Positions 18,202 through 26,520 of a stretch of DNA of 64,000 nucleotides are shown here, one piece after another. Each line of letters begins with the position of its first letter. Position 1 is the stretch's first letter. The position numbers were made by a program, and so were the translations under genes. Origin of the DNA: Paenibacillus terrigena DSM 21567 (GTDB taxonomy: Bacteria > Bacillota > Bacilli > Paenibacillales > Paenibacillaceae). The notes under the pieces were generated by a model. The model searched no databases. It saw nothing but the letters and a program-made list of their open reading frames with translations, and was not told the DNA's origin. The stretch spans positions 186,001 through 250,000 of the forward strand of contig NZ_KB895418.1 of NCBI RefSeq assembly GCF_000374845.1, read 5' to 3'.

Positions 18202-18235
18202 AAGAAAGTCCCCACTCGTGGGGACTTTCTTATAA
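18202..18235 (+). terminator. Terminator after ymfJ
   Basis: AAGAAAGTCCCCAC (18202-18215) and GTGGGGACTTTCTT (18218-18231) form a perfect long stem. The A/T-rich arms could let it work in both directions. Confidence 0.85.
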
Positions 18236-18390
18236 TGTTTTGGTGGGTTGCGCTTGCCTTTCCATCTGATTTTATATATGATTAAATTTGATTGTGAAAA
18301 ATCGCGGTAATCATACAAAATTTGATAATTACTAACATTTTGACGATCCAATAATCTATGATATGACTTAGTATGGGGAGTGTGTCGGGC

Positions 18391-19155
18391 GTGGAATACC
18401 AACAATGGTACATGGAGTACAAAATACATAAAAATAGGCCTGGCCTCCTAGGAGATATCGCGTCATTACTCGGTATGCTCGAGGTCAATATATTAACGAT
18501 TAATGGTGTGGAAGGAAAAACTCGCGGGATGCTCCTTCAGACCAATGATAACGAGAAAATTAACTTAATGGGCCAAATGCTCAAAAAAGTTGACAATATC
18601 ACCGTCACAGCACTTCGTACACCGAAGTTGGTTGATATTCTTGCTGTTCGTCATGGCAGGTATATTGAAAGAGATTCGGATGATCATAAGACGTTCCGTT
18701 TCACTCGGGACGAGCTCGGTTTATTGGTAGATTTCCTAGGTGAGATCTTTAAACGAGAAGGGCACCAAGTTATTGGATTGCGGGGTATGCCTCGCGTGGG
18801 GAAGACAGAATCCATTATTGCAGGCAGCGTATGTGCGATGAAGCATTGGACTTTCGTATCGTCTACGTTGCTCCGTCAGACCGTCCGCAGTCAATTATCC
18901 GAGGAAGAAATGAACCCGAACAATGTATTCATTATCGATGGGATTGTGAGTACGATTCGCTCGAATGAGAAGCATTACCATTTACTTGAGAACATTATGA
19001 AGATGCCTAGCACCAAAGTCATCGAACATCCTGATATATTCATGCGTGAGACATCGTACGGTCCGCAAGATTTCGACTATATTATTGAACTGCGGAATAC
19101 ACCGGAAGAAGAAATTACGTATGAGACATTTACAGTCAATTATAATGATTTTTAA
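18391..19155 (+). CDS. ymfK: DUF3388 protein YmfK (ACT-like plus P-loop)
   Basis: 254 residues. The N-terminal 75 residues look like an ACT domain (HKNRPGLLGDIASLLGML). A P-loop-like stretch, GMPRVGKTES, lies near residue 136, followed by FIIDGIVSTIRSNEKH. This suggests a nucleotide-binding protein with a small-ligand sensor, but the family has no assigned function. The GTG at 18391 fits the distance from GGGGAG (18375-18380) better than the ATG at 18373. The match to B. subtilis YmfK is strong throughout. Confidence 0.83.
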   Translation: MEYQQWYMEYKIHKNRPGLLGDIASLLGMLEVNILTINGVEGKTRGMLLQTNDNEKINLMGQMLKKVDNITVTALRTPKLVDILAVRHGRYIERDSDDHKTFRFTRDELGLLVDFLGEIFKREGHQVIGLRGMPRVGKTESIIAGSVCAMKHWTFVSSTLLRQTVRSQLSEEEMNPNNVFIIDGIVSTIRSNEKHYHLLENIMKMPSTKVIEHPDIFMRETSYGPQDFDYIIELRNTPEEEITYETFTVNYNDF

Positions 19156-19222
19156 TTACTTATAGACTAAAGCATTCATCCATACATGATGATAATAACA
19201 TTTCAATTGCGGAGGTGAGGAT

Positions 19223-20149
19223 GTGTCGAATTTAGGAGACCTATTAAGAAACGCACGACTCGAGAAAGGGATGTCGCTAGATGATATTCAAGAGTTGACC
19301 AAAATTCGGAAGCGTTACTTAGAGGCCATTGAAGACGGTGATTACAAAGTATTGCCAGGCAGCTTTTATGTCCGTGCTTTTGTCAAAACATATGCCGAAA
19401 CCCTTGGCCTCGATTCTGATGAGATAGTCCAATTATACAAAAGTGATATCCCAGAGCCTGTATCTGAGTCGGCATCTGTGGAGCCTATTATACAGAAGCG
19501 TCGTCGTTCAGAGCGTCAGCGTCAAGATCGCGCTGGCAAATGGATTTCAGCGGTGCTCATGTGGTTGTTCTTAATTTTAATCGCTGTGGTCATTTATTTC
19601 TTCTATATCCACAAGGCGAGCCCGAATACAGATAAAGTAGATACCGGCACGCAGATCACAAATGAGAAGAAACCACCAACCAAAGAAGAGAACAAGGGAA
19701 CCGGAACTGAGACAAACCCTCAGACAACAACGCCGGAGACGACACCTGATGTTACCCCAGAGGTACCTGAGAACGTCGCACCGACAATCGTGCCTAGCGG
19801 CAAAATTGGGAAAGCGAACCGGATTAAAGTTCAGACGACATCGACTGAGCCGATTAAAGTCGAGATTACAGCGTCCGGTGCGAATAGCTGGTTGAACGTG
19901 TACAAAAAAGTATACAAAGGCGAGGAGTTATTCAACGCTAATCTGTTGGATGGCACAACACAAACCTTCGAGCTTGGTGAAGGCTTGTATATTCGTCTGG
20001 GCAATGCGAACCACATGGAGATTAAAGTCGGTGGTGTACCGATTGACGACGGAAATGTTGCTAGAGCAGAACGTTTTGTATTACAGCCGGAAGTGAAAGC
20101 GCCGGATACGACAACAACAACGGATACATCTACGACAACCGGTGAATAG
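19223..20149 (+). CDS. rodZ: RodZ-like cell-shape protein (YmfM)
   Basis: 308 residues in RodZ order: a cytoplasmic helix-turn-helix (residues 1-75, LLRNARLEKGMSLDDIQELT), a basic linker, one membrane segment (about 115-132, VLMWLFLILIAVVIYFF), a Thr/Pro/Glu-rich extracellular stalk and a C-terminal DUF4115 beta domain. RodZ links MreB to the elongation machinery in E. coli; YmfM is the Bacillus homologue. GTG 19223 is preceded by GGAGGTGA. The tail is a Thr-rich low-complexity run. Confidence 0.88.
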   Translation: MSNLGDLLRNARLEKGMSLDDIQELTKIRKRYLEAIEDGDYKVLPGSFYVRAFVKTYAETLGLDSDEIVQLYKSDIPEPVSESASVEPIIQKRRRSERQRQDRAGKWISAVLMWLFLILIAVVIYFFYIHKASPNTDKVDTGTQITNEKKPPTKEENKGTGTETNPQTTTPETTPDVTPEVPENVAPTIVPSGKIGKANRIKVQTTSTEPIKVEITASGANSWLNVYKKVYKGEELFNANLLDGTTQTFELGEGLYIRLGNANHMEIKVGGVPIDDGNVARAERFVLQPEVKAPDTTTTTDTSTTTGE

Positions 20150-20178
20150 GTAGCGGATGACTTAAAGGGAGTGATTCG

Positions 20179-20670
20179 ATGAGTTCTGAGAATTCATTTG
20201 ATATTGTATCGAAGTTCGATATGCAAGAAATGAGCAATGCGTTGAATCAAGCCGAGAAGGAAATTGCAACGCGGTTTGATTTCAAAGGCAGCAAGAGCAG
20301 CCTGAAGCTCGAGAAAGAAGAGCTTGTCATCATTTCCGATGATGACTTTAAGCTTGAGAATGTTATCGACATTCTGAAGTCGAAAATGACAAAGCGCGGG
20401 CTAGCACTAAAAAACCTTGAATACGGCAAGATTGAGCCAGCTTCTGCAGGCACAGTCAAACAGAAAATTAAGTTGAAATCAGGAATTGATCAAGATAATG
20501 CGAAGAAAATTAATATCTTAATCCGAGATTCCAAACTGAAAGTGAAGAGTCAAATTCAAGGAGATCAAGTTCGAGTTACAGGCAAGAACAAGGATGATCT
20601 GCAAGCGGTTATGCAAATGTTGCGTAAGGCCGATCTGCCGATTGATTTGCAATTCACAAACTTCAAATAA
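20179..20670 (+). CDS. yajQ: YajQ family nucleotide-binding protein
   Basis: 163 residues, the standard length of UPF0234/YajQ proteins. The start [13 protein letters not shown] and the segment [11 protein letters not shown] are diagnostic, and the two halves form ferredoxin-like folds. Some family members bind cyclic-di-GMP, others nucleic acid; the role here cannot be told. The gene sits 29 bases after rodZ and ends at a hairpin. Confidence 0.95.
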   Translation: MSSENSFDIVSKFDMQEMSNALNQAEKEIATRFDFKGSKSSLKLEKEELVIISDDDFKLENVIDILKSKMTKRGLALKNLEYGKIEPASAGTVKQKIKLKSGIDQDNAKKINILIRDSKLKVKSQIQGDQVRVTGKNKDDLQAVMQMLRKADLPIDLQFTNFK

Positions 20671-20679
20671 TTGTAAATG

Positions 20680-20727
20680 AACAACCTCGATCATGGGATA
20701 CGTCCCGTGCCGAGGTTGTTACAATTT
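20680..20727 (+). terminator. Terminator after yajQ
   Basis: AACAACCTCG (20680-20689) pairs with CGAGGTTGTT (20711-20720), with an inner GGGA/TCCC pair. The T tract is short. Confidence 0.75.
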
Positions 20728-20755
20728 TGACACCGAATTGGGGTTGTATTATACT
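20727..20755 (+). promoter_or_regulatory. Sigma-A promoter of rimO-pgsA
   Basis: A perfect TTGACA (20727-20732), a 17-base spacer and TATACT (20750-20755). Confidence 0.85.
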
Positions 20756-20807
20756 AAGTTAGATATAAACAGACTTATTGCGCATAGGTATGGGGGATGC
20801 ATAACAA

Positions 20808-22136
20808 ATGACTGAGAAGATTAAGATCGTAACCCTAGGCTGTGAGAAGAATCTCGTGGATTCCGAGATTATGTCAGGTCTTATTCATGAACGGGGCTAT
20901 TCGTTGGTCGAAGATAAAGAGGATGCGACCGTTATTATTGTCAATACATGCGGGTTTATTGATGCAGCCAAGGAAGAATCGGTGAATACGATTTTGGATT
21001 TGGCAGAGCTCAAGGAGACGGCGAATTTGAAGGCGCTCATCGTATCGGGCTGCCTAACACAACGATACAAAGAACAATTAATGGATGAAATGCCTGAGAT
21101 TGACGGGATCGTAGGAACCGGAGATTTTGATAAAATCAATGATATTGTGGATGAGGCGCTTCGTGGAAGTAAGCCAATTCTTGTCGGAAATCCGGTGTTC
21201 AACTATGAGCAGAAGCTCCCGCGCAAAGTATCGACACCTCGGTTTACAACATATGTGAAAATCGCGGAAGGATGCGACAATGCTTGTACTTTCTGCAGTA
21301 TTCCAATCATGCGCGGTAAATTCCGCAGTCGTTCGATGGAATCGATTATTGCTGAAGTGGAAGAGCTAGCAGCACAAGGCGTCAAAGAAGTCAGCTTGAT
21401 TGCGCAAGACTCGACAAACTATGGAACGGATTTGTATGATCAATTTATGCTACCAACTTTGATGAACCGGATTAGTGAAGTACCGGGGATTGAGTGGGTT
21501 CGACTACACTATGCTTATCCAGGCTTCTTCACGGATGAGCTCATTGATGCGATTGCAGACAACCCTAAAATTTGCAAATATATAGATATGCCATTGCAGC
21601 ATAGTGAAGACGCTGTGCTCAAGCGGATGCGCAGACCAGGAAGACAGCGTGATACGAGAGAATTGGTCGCGAAGATTCGTGCACGCATTCCAAATGTATC
21701 GCTTCGTACATCGTTGATCGTTGGTTTCCCGGGGGAAACGGATCAAGATTTCGAGAATCTATGTGAGTTTGTTAAAGATATTAAATTCGATCGCCTAGGT
21801 GTATTCACGTATTCGAGTGAAGAAGGGACACCAGCGACTCGCCTACCGGATCATCTCGATGAAGAGGTGAAGGAGTTCCGTGCGAATACGCTGATGGAGA
21901 TCCAACGTCAAATTTCGAATGAAGTCAGCGGTAAGCATATAGGCCAAGTTCTTGATGTCCTTGTAGAACGCTACGAAGGCCGTAATGATGTCTATGTAGG
22001 CCGTTCACAATACGATGCACCAGAAATCGACGGTGAAGTGTTCATTACAGATTGTAAAGTCGGCATAGGTGAAATCGCCAAAGTTCGTATTACACATGCT
22101 TTTGAGTTTGACTTGTCTGGGGAGGGTGTCTCTTGA
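20808..22136 (+). CDS. rimO: Ribosomal protein uS12 methylthiotransferase
   Basis: 442 residues, RimO length, and shorter than the MiaB at 37 kb. Domain order is UPF0004 (three cysteines, starting TLGCEKNLVDSE), radical-SAM domain with CDNACTFC (C156, C160, C163) and a C-terminal TRAM domain. It adds a methylthio group to the conserved aspartate of ribosomal protein S12, using two 4Fe-4S clusters and SAM. LGCEKN and HYAYPG are RimO rather than MiaB marks. Its stop overlaps the TTG start of pgsA. Confidence 0.96.
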   Translation: MTEKIKIVTLGCEKNLVDSEIMSGLIHERGYSLVEDKEDATVIIVNTCGFIDAAKEESVNTILDLAELKETANLKALIVSGCLTQRYKEQLMDEMPEIDGIVGTGDFDKINDIVDEALRGSKPILVGNPVFNYEQKLPRKVSTPRFTTYVKIAEGCDNACTFCSIPIMRGKFRSRSMESIIAEVEELAAQGVKEVSLIAQDSTNYGTDLYDQFMLPTLMNRISEVPGIEWVRLHYAYPGFFTDELIDAIADNPKICKYIDMPLQHSEDAVLKRMRRPGRQRDTRELVAKIRARIPNVSLRTSLIVGFPGETDQDFENLCEFVKDIKFDRLGVFTYSSEEGTPATRLPDHLDEEVKEFRANTLMEIQRQISNEVSGKHIGQVLDVLVERYEGRNDVYVGRSQYDAPEIDGEVFITDCKVGIGEIAKVRITHAFEFDLSGEGVS

Positions 22137-22723
22137 ATCTCGCCAATCGTATTACCTTAATTCGTATTTTTCTCGTACCGATCATGATGTTTTTCTTGCT
22201 GGTGAAGACGGATTATTTCCCGGCTATTCATGTCGAGAGTTTTCAGATTACCTATAACCAGATCATCGCTGCCTTGATTTTCATTATTGCGGCGAGTACA
22301 GACGGTCTGGACGGCTATATTGCCCGCAGCAGGAAGATGGTTACAAACTTAGGCAAACTTCTTGATCCGCTAGCGGACAAGTTGCTCGTTGCTGCCGTTC
22401 TTATCTCTCTTGTTGATATGGGAAAATGCGATGCATGGATTGCGATTGTCATCATTAGCCGGGAATTCGCTGTAACAGGCCTACGCCAGATTGCGCTCCT
22501 TGAGGGGGCGGTCGTTGCTGCGAGTAAATGGGGGAAAATTAAGACCGCAGCGCAGATTACTGCGATCATTTTGATGCTGCTTAACAATTTTCCATTTGAG
22601 TTCATCGGTTTCCGATTTGATGAGGTTATGCTATGGGTTGCAGCGCTTGTAACGGTGTACTCGGGTGTTGATTATTTTGTGAAAAATAAAAATGTACTTC
22701 ATTTTACAGATAAAAAACAATAG
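22133..22723 (+). CDS. pgsA: CDP-diacylglycerol-glycerol-3-phosphate phosphatidyltransferase
   Basis: 196 residues with about five membrane segments. The CDP-alcohol phosphotransferase motif DGx2ARx8Gx3Dx3D is complete (from DGYIAR to LLDPLAD). It makes phosphatidylglycerol phosphate, the precursor of the main acidic lipids. It starts with TTG 22133, overlapping the rimO stop (TTGA), behind GGGGAGGG. The stop codon lies inside the stem of the following terminator. Confidence 0.95.
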   Translation: MNLANRITLIRIFLVPIMMFFLLVKTDYFPAIHVESFQITYNQIIAALIFIIAASTDGLDGYIARSRKMVTNLGKLLDPLADKLLVAAVLISLVDMGKCDAWIAIVIISREFAVTGLRQIALLEGAVVAASKWGKIKTAAQITAIILMLLNNFPFEFIGFRFDEVMLWVAALVTVYSGVDYFVKNKNVLHFTDKKQ

Positions 22724-22743
22724 GCGACGCCTATTGTTTTTTG
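22712..22743 (+). terminator. Terminator overlapping the 3' end of pgsA
   Basis: AAAAAACAATAGGC and GCCTATTGTTTTTT form a near-perfect stem with a 3-base loop. The pgsA stop TAG (22721-22723) is part of the stem. Confidence 0.9.
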
Positions 22744-22781
22744 CTCATTATATAAGCATAGGCTTGAAGGGGGAACGATTT

Positions 22782-24029
22782 ATGAAAGCAGAAATTATTG
22801 CCGTTGGTACTGAATTGCTGTTAGGTCAAATTGTGAATACGAATGCACAGTATCTATCACAGGAATTGGCGGCACTTGGGATTGATACATACTATCAGAC
22901 GGTTGTTGGCGATAACCTTGGGCGATTGCAGCGTGCGATTGAAATTGCGCGTGAACGAGCAGATCTCGTGTTATTCACTGGAGGAATTGGTCCTACCCAG
23001 GATGATTTGACGAAGGATGCCCTTGCGGGTCTTCTTGGTCGAACATTATCTATCCATCAGCCTTCTATGGATGCGATAGAGCAGTTCTTTAGCAGTCGAG
23101 GCGCTCACATGGTGGAGAGCAATCGGAGACAGGCCCTTACCATTGAAGGGAGCACACCTCTTGCCAATGCAACGGGTCTTGCGGTCGGGAATGCGCTGAA
23201 GCATGACGGTACGTTCTACATTCTTCTTCCTGGTCCGCCGAAGGAAATGAAGCCGATGTTCGAGCATGAGGCGAAACGCTGGCTGATTGAGTACACTTTA
23301 ACGAGTGAACAGCCGCTATATTCCCGTATGCTGAAATTCGCCGGAATTGGCGAATCATCGCTGGAAGCACAATTGCTCGATTTGATCGAAAGGCAACAGG
23401 ATACGACGATTGCGCCTTATGCGAAAGAAGGCGAAGTGACGATCCGTGTATCCACCAAAGCCGCATCTGCTGACGAGGCGAATGCGAAGCTGCAGGAAGT
23501 GGAGTCTGAGATCCAAAACCGGCTGTCCGATCATCTCTATGCTACCGAGGATGTGCCAATTGAGAAGATCATTGTCGAGCGTATGCAAACCTTGGGGCTT
23601 ACACTCGGCGCAGCTGAGAGCTGCACGGGTGGTCTGTTATCAGAGATGATTACCGCGATTCCAGGGAGCTCGCAGATGTTCAACGGGGGTGTCGTCTGTT
23701 ACTCCAATGCACTGAAGCAGCAGTTGTTGAACGTGCCGGTGACATTGCTGGAAGGCCCCGATGCGCCGGGGGCAGTTAGCAGTGAAGTTGCAGAGATGCT
23801 AGCGGATCAAGTCCGTCAATTGACGAATTCTGATTTTGGTATCGGAATTACGGGTGTAGCGGGACCAGGAATGTCAGAGCGGAAGCCTGCAGGACTTGTC
23901 TATGTCGCCATAGCACAGAAGGGCAAGCCAACAGAGGTTATGAAGTTACAGCTCCATGGCGGCCGGGAGATTATTCGTCTGCGTTCTGTGAAGACCGTGT
24001 TGTACCATTTATGGCGAAGATTCAGGTAG
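22782..24029 (+). CDS. cinA: Competence/damage-inducible protein CinA
   Basis: 415 residues. The N-terminal MoCF-binding-like domain has FTGGIGPTQDDLTKD; the C-terminal CinA domain has AESCTGGLLSEMI and GVAGPG. CinA proteins combine ADP-ribose pyrophosphatase and nicotinamide mononucleotide deamidase activities, and cinA is co-regulated with recA in competent bacteria. ATG 22782 follows AAGGGGGAA; an ORF extension to 22692 would read back through the pgsA terminator. It precedes recA, the usual order. Confidence 0.95.
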   Translation: MKAEIIAVGTELLLGQIVNTNAQYLSQELAALGIDTYYQTVVGDNLGRLQRAIEIARERADLVLFTGGIGPTQDDLTKDALAGLLGRTLSIHQPSMDAIEQFFSSRGAHMVESNRRQALTIEGSTPLANATGLAVGNALKHDGTFYILLPGPPKEMKPMFEHEAKRWLIEYTLTSEQPLYSRMLKFAGIGESSLEAQLLDLIERQQDTTIAPYAKEGEVTIRVSTKAASADEANAKLQEVESEIQNRLSDHLYATEDVPIEKIIVERMQTLGLTLGAAESCTGGLLSEMITAIPGSSQMFNGGVVCYSNALKQQLLNVPVTLLEGPDAPGAVSSEVAEMLADQVRQLTNSDFGIGITGVAGPGMSERKPAGLVYVAIAQKGKPTEVMKLQLHGGREIIRLRSVKTVLYHLWRRFR

Positions 24030-24067
24030 GTCATGATGAAACAAATGGAATATTCCTGTGGAAGTTC

Positions 24068-24096
24068 TTGATATTTACATGTACACCTTGTATAAT
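24068..24096 (+). promoter_or_regulatory. Strong sigma-A promoter P1 upstream of recA
   Basis: TTGATA (24068-24073), a 17-base spacer and a perfect TATAAT (24091-24096). A hairpin with a T run lies only about 20-50 bases downstream, so much of its transcript may end early. Confidence 0.75.
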
Positions 24097-24116
24097 AAGA
24101 ACAATGTTAACGGAAG

Positions 24117-24151
24117 AACCGTAGCGAAGTGTAACTTTGCTGCGGTTTTTC
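24117..24151 (+). terminator. Hairpin terminator between cinA and recA
   Basis: AACCGTAGCGAAGT (24117-24130) pairs with ACTTTGCTGCGGTT with one or two mismatches, followed by a T5 run. It may end cinA transcripts, and also the short transcript from P1. Confidence 0.75.
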
Positions 24152-24193
24152 GCGCTATTTTCCGAATCGCCCACCCCTGCGTGACGAAAAAAA

Positions 24194-24207
24194 CGAATGT
24201 ATGTTCG
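24194..24207 (+). promoter_or_regulatory. LexA (SOS) box of recA
   Basis: CGAATGTATGTTCG differs by one base from the Gram-positive SOS consensus CGAAC-N4-GTTCG. It lies 10 bases upstream of the second -35 box. Confidence 0.85.
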
Positions 24208-24216
24208 AAAAAATGC

Positions 24217-24245
24217 TTGGCAAAGGAACAAAAACAAGTTATCAT
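24217..24245 (+). promoter_or_regulatory. Sigma-A promoter P2 of recA
   Basis: TTGGCA (24217-24222), a 17-base spacer and TATCAT (24240-24245), placed so that LexA bound at 24194-24207 could block it. Confidence 0.6.
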
Positions 24246-24276
24246 GATACTATAAATGAAAAAGGAAGTGAGTTCA

Positions 24277-25320
24277 TTGTCAGATCGTCGCGCTGCGTTA
24301 GAAATGGCTTTACGGAATATTGAGAAACAATTTGGTAAAGGTTCGATCATGAAACTCGGTGAATCCACACACATGCAAGTGGAGGTTGTACCGAGCGGAT
24401 CTTTAGCATTAGATATTGCACTTGGAATCGGTGGGTTTCCACGCGGAAGAGTTATTGAAGTTTATGGACCGGAATCATCAGGTAAGACGACGGTCGCATT
24501 GCACGCCATTGCTGAAGCTCAGAAGCAAGGTGGACAAGCTGCCTTTATCGATGCCGAGCATGCTCTTGATCCGTTGTATGCGAGCAAGCTAGGTGTTAAT
24601 ATTGATGAATTGCTCTTGTCTCAGCCGGATACAGGGGAGCAAGCGCTTGAAATCGCAGAAGCCCTCGTACGAAGTGGTGCAGTCGATATTATCGTTATTG
24701 ACTCCGTCGCTGCACTTGTACCGAAAGCAGAGATCGAAGGCGATATGGGTGACTCACACGTCGGTCTACAAGCACGTTTGATGTCCCAAGCACTTCGTAA
24801 ATTGTCTGGTGCGATCAGCAAATCGAAGACGATTGCGATCTTCATCAACCAGCTGCGTGAGAAAGTTGGCGTAATGTTCGGTAATCCAGAGACAACACCG
24901 GGTGGACGTGCTTTGAAGTTCTACTCCACGGTTCGTCTGGATGTAAGACGTGTCGAGACAATTAAGCAAGGCAATGACATGGTCGGTAACCGTACACGGA
25001 TTAAGGTCGTGAAGAATAAAGTCGCACCTCCGTTCAAACAAGCGGATATCGATATTATGTATGGCGAAGGAATTTCTCGTGAAGGAAGTATTATCGATAT
25101 TGGAACGGAACTAGATATCGTGAATAAAAGCGGTGCATGGTACTCCTATGAGAATGAGCGTTTAGGTCAAGGTCGTGAGAATGCGAAGCAATATCTCAAG
25201 GAGAATGTTGAGATTTCCAAAGTGATTGAGAATAAGATCCGTGAAGCAAGTCAGCTCTCGACTACGGTTCCGATTACATCGAATGATGAAGAGGAAGAGG
25301 AAGATTTCGAGCTAGAATAA
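24277..25320 (+). CDS. recA: Recombinase RecA
   Basis: 347 residues. Walker [10 protein letters not shown] lies near residue 64; Walker B is [12 protein letters not shown]; the [20 protein letters not shown] segment is the L2 region. It forms filaments on single-stranded DNA for strand exchange and triggers LexA self-cleavage. I place the start at TTG 24277 (N terminus [12 protein letters not shown]), since this is where family members begin and AAGGAAGTGAG lies before it; ATG 24256 would add 7 residues and overlap the promoter. The C-terminal tail is acidic ([12 protein letters not shown]-like), as usual. Confidence 0.97.
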   Translation: MSDRRAALEMALRNIEKQFGKGSIMKLGESTHMQVEVVPSGSLALDIALGIGGFPRGRVIEVYGPESSGKTTVALHAIAEAQKQGGQAAFIDAEHALDPLYASKLGVNIDELLLSQPDTGEQALEIAEALVRSGAVDIIVIDSVAALVPKAEIEGDMGDSHVGLQARLMSQALRKLSGAISKSKTIAIFINQLREKVGVMFGNPETTPGGRALKFYSTVRLDVRRVETIKQGNDMVGNRTRIKVVKNKVAPPFKQADIDIMYGEGISREGSIIDIGTELDIVNKSGAWYSYENERLGQGRENAKQYLKENVEISKVIENKIREASQLSTTVPITSNDEEEEEDFELE

Positions 25321-25326
25321 GTATTT

Positions 25327-25354
25327 GCCCCCTTCGTGAAGGGGGCATCTTTTA
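25327..25354 (+). terminator. Terminator after recA
   Basis: GCCCCCTTC (25327-25335) and AAGGGGGC (25339-25346) form a tight stem, followed by a T-rich tail. Confidence 0.9.
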
Positions 25355-25411
25355 TAGAAAGCGATAAATGAACAATCCAAGTGATTTAGTGAGGAAGGGA
25401 GGAGATGAAAC

Positions 25412-26155
25412 ATGCTCAACGGTAAAGAAAAAGCGGAGCAGGAACAGAAGTGGTCGCCAGCATCTGGTGTTGAGCTAATAATAACGGCTGTAGAGCTCGT
25501 GCCCAGGCAGAAGCGTCGATATCAAATTTTTGTGAATGAGGAACAAGCTTTCACGGTCCATGAAGATGTTATGGTGAAGTATCGACTGCTCAAAGGTTCA
25601 ACCATCGATCATGAAGAACTCCTTCCTATCATGGTGGCAGACGAGCTACAGCAAGCCTATGTGCAGTCCATTCGATATTTAGGACGCAAACCACGTACAA
25701 GCCATGAAATACAGCAGCAGTTAACACAGAAGGGTTTTGATGCGGAGTTGATCGAACGGGTCATTCTGCGTCTCATGGACGAGCGCTTAATTGATGATAA
25801 TCTTTATGCGAAGCAATGGACGGATCAGCGGGTTCGCAATCATAAGAAAGGAAGACTTATGATTAAGCATGAGCTGCAGCAGAAGGGAATCGATAAATCC
25901 GATATTGCACAAGCTATGGAGGAACTGAACACCGAGGATGAGCAAGAGAGCGCCTATCGCGTGGGACTTCGTAAATGGCAGAGTACAAAAGGGGAGCGCT
26001 ATGAGCGCAAAAGAAAAGTTGTTGCATTTCTCATGCGTCGTGGATTCCCATCCCATGTGATAAGGAATGCTGTTCAGCGGATCATGGAGCAGCAAGAGGA
26101 TGACGAGAGTAATGGCTATGATGAAGAAACTTTTGAGGAAGATTTTTATGATTAA
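25412..26155 (+). CDS. recX: Regulatory protein RecX
   Basis: 247 residues of the three-helix-repeat RecX family; the segments SIRYLGRKPRTSHEIQQQL and ERLIDDNLYAKQW are typical. RecX binds RecA filaments and modulates them. ATG 25412 follows GGGAGGAG. Placed behind recA, but after a terminator, so it may be read less than recA or need read-through. The C-terminal 20 residues are acidic. Confidence 0.92.
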   Translation: MLNGKEKAEQEQKWSPASGVELIITAVELVPRQKRRYQIFVNEEQAFTVHEDVMVKYRLLKGSTIDHEELLPIMVADELQQAYVQSIRYLGRKPRTSHEIQQQLTQKGFDAELIERVILRLMDERLIDDNLYAKQWTDQRVRNHKKGRLMIKHELQQKGIDKSDIAQAMEELNTEDEQESAYRVGLRKWQSTKGERYERKRKVVAFLMRRGFPSHVIRNAVQRIMEQQEDDESNGYDEETFEEDFYD

Positions 26156-26251
26156 TGCGATTGAACTGGATGCAATTGTATGAATTTTGGTTGGAATATC
26201 GTGCTATTTTTATGATTTGCTCACATAAGTACAAGGATTCATGTCAATTGC

Positions 26252-26281
26252 TTGACAACTTCTTTTTACAAATACTAAAAT
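26252..26281 (+). promoter_or_regulatory. Sigma-A promoter of rny
   Basis: A perfect TTGACA (26252-26257), an 18-base spacer and TAAAAT (26276-26281). It implies a leader of about 230 bases. Confidence 0.65.
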
Positions 26282-26289
26282 GAAAATGT

Positions 26290-26515
26290 ATTATACGAAT
26301 TCTGAATCAATTTTTCCTTCCAAAAAGTTGATTCAAACTGATTAATTTCGCCAATCATTGACTCGCTTATCTTGTTCCTAGGGAAGAAGATAAGGTATGT
26401 GTAGCGTAAGAGGTTTACTCGCTATACAGTTGAAACCGATGAATATGTAAGTGAAACGGATTGAAAACCGAATAAGCCCAGGCATTGTCTTGGAGAAACA
26501 ACGAGGAGGTGAAAT
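26290..26515 (+). promoter_or_regulatory. Structured 5' leader of rny
   Basis: This 365-base gap between recX and rny holds no gene. Downstream of the promoter there are three clear hairpins: GAATCAA/TTGATTC (26304-26334, with paired T and A runs inside), CTTATCTT/AAGATAAG (26366-26394) and GTGTAGCG/CGCTATAC (26399-26427). None is followed by a clean terminator tract, and I recognised no known riboswitch. Confidence 0.5.
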
Positions 26516-26520
26516 AGATC

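Noticed and set aside
18251-18372. Small minus-strand frames between ymfJ and ymfK
   Set aside because: They start in the AT-rich gap and ymfK, lack ribosome sites and match no known short protein.
22692-22781. Upstream extension of the cinA reading frame
   Set aside because: It reads back through the pgsA terminator and overlaps pgsA. The ATG at 22782 has a strong ribosome site and gives the normal CinA length.
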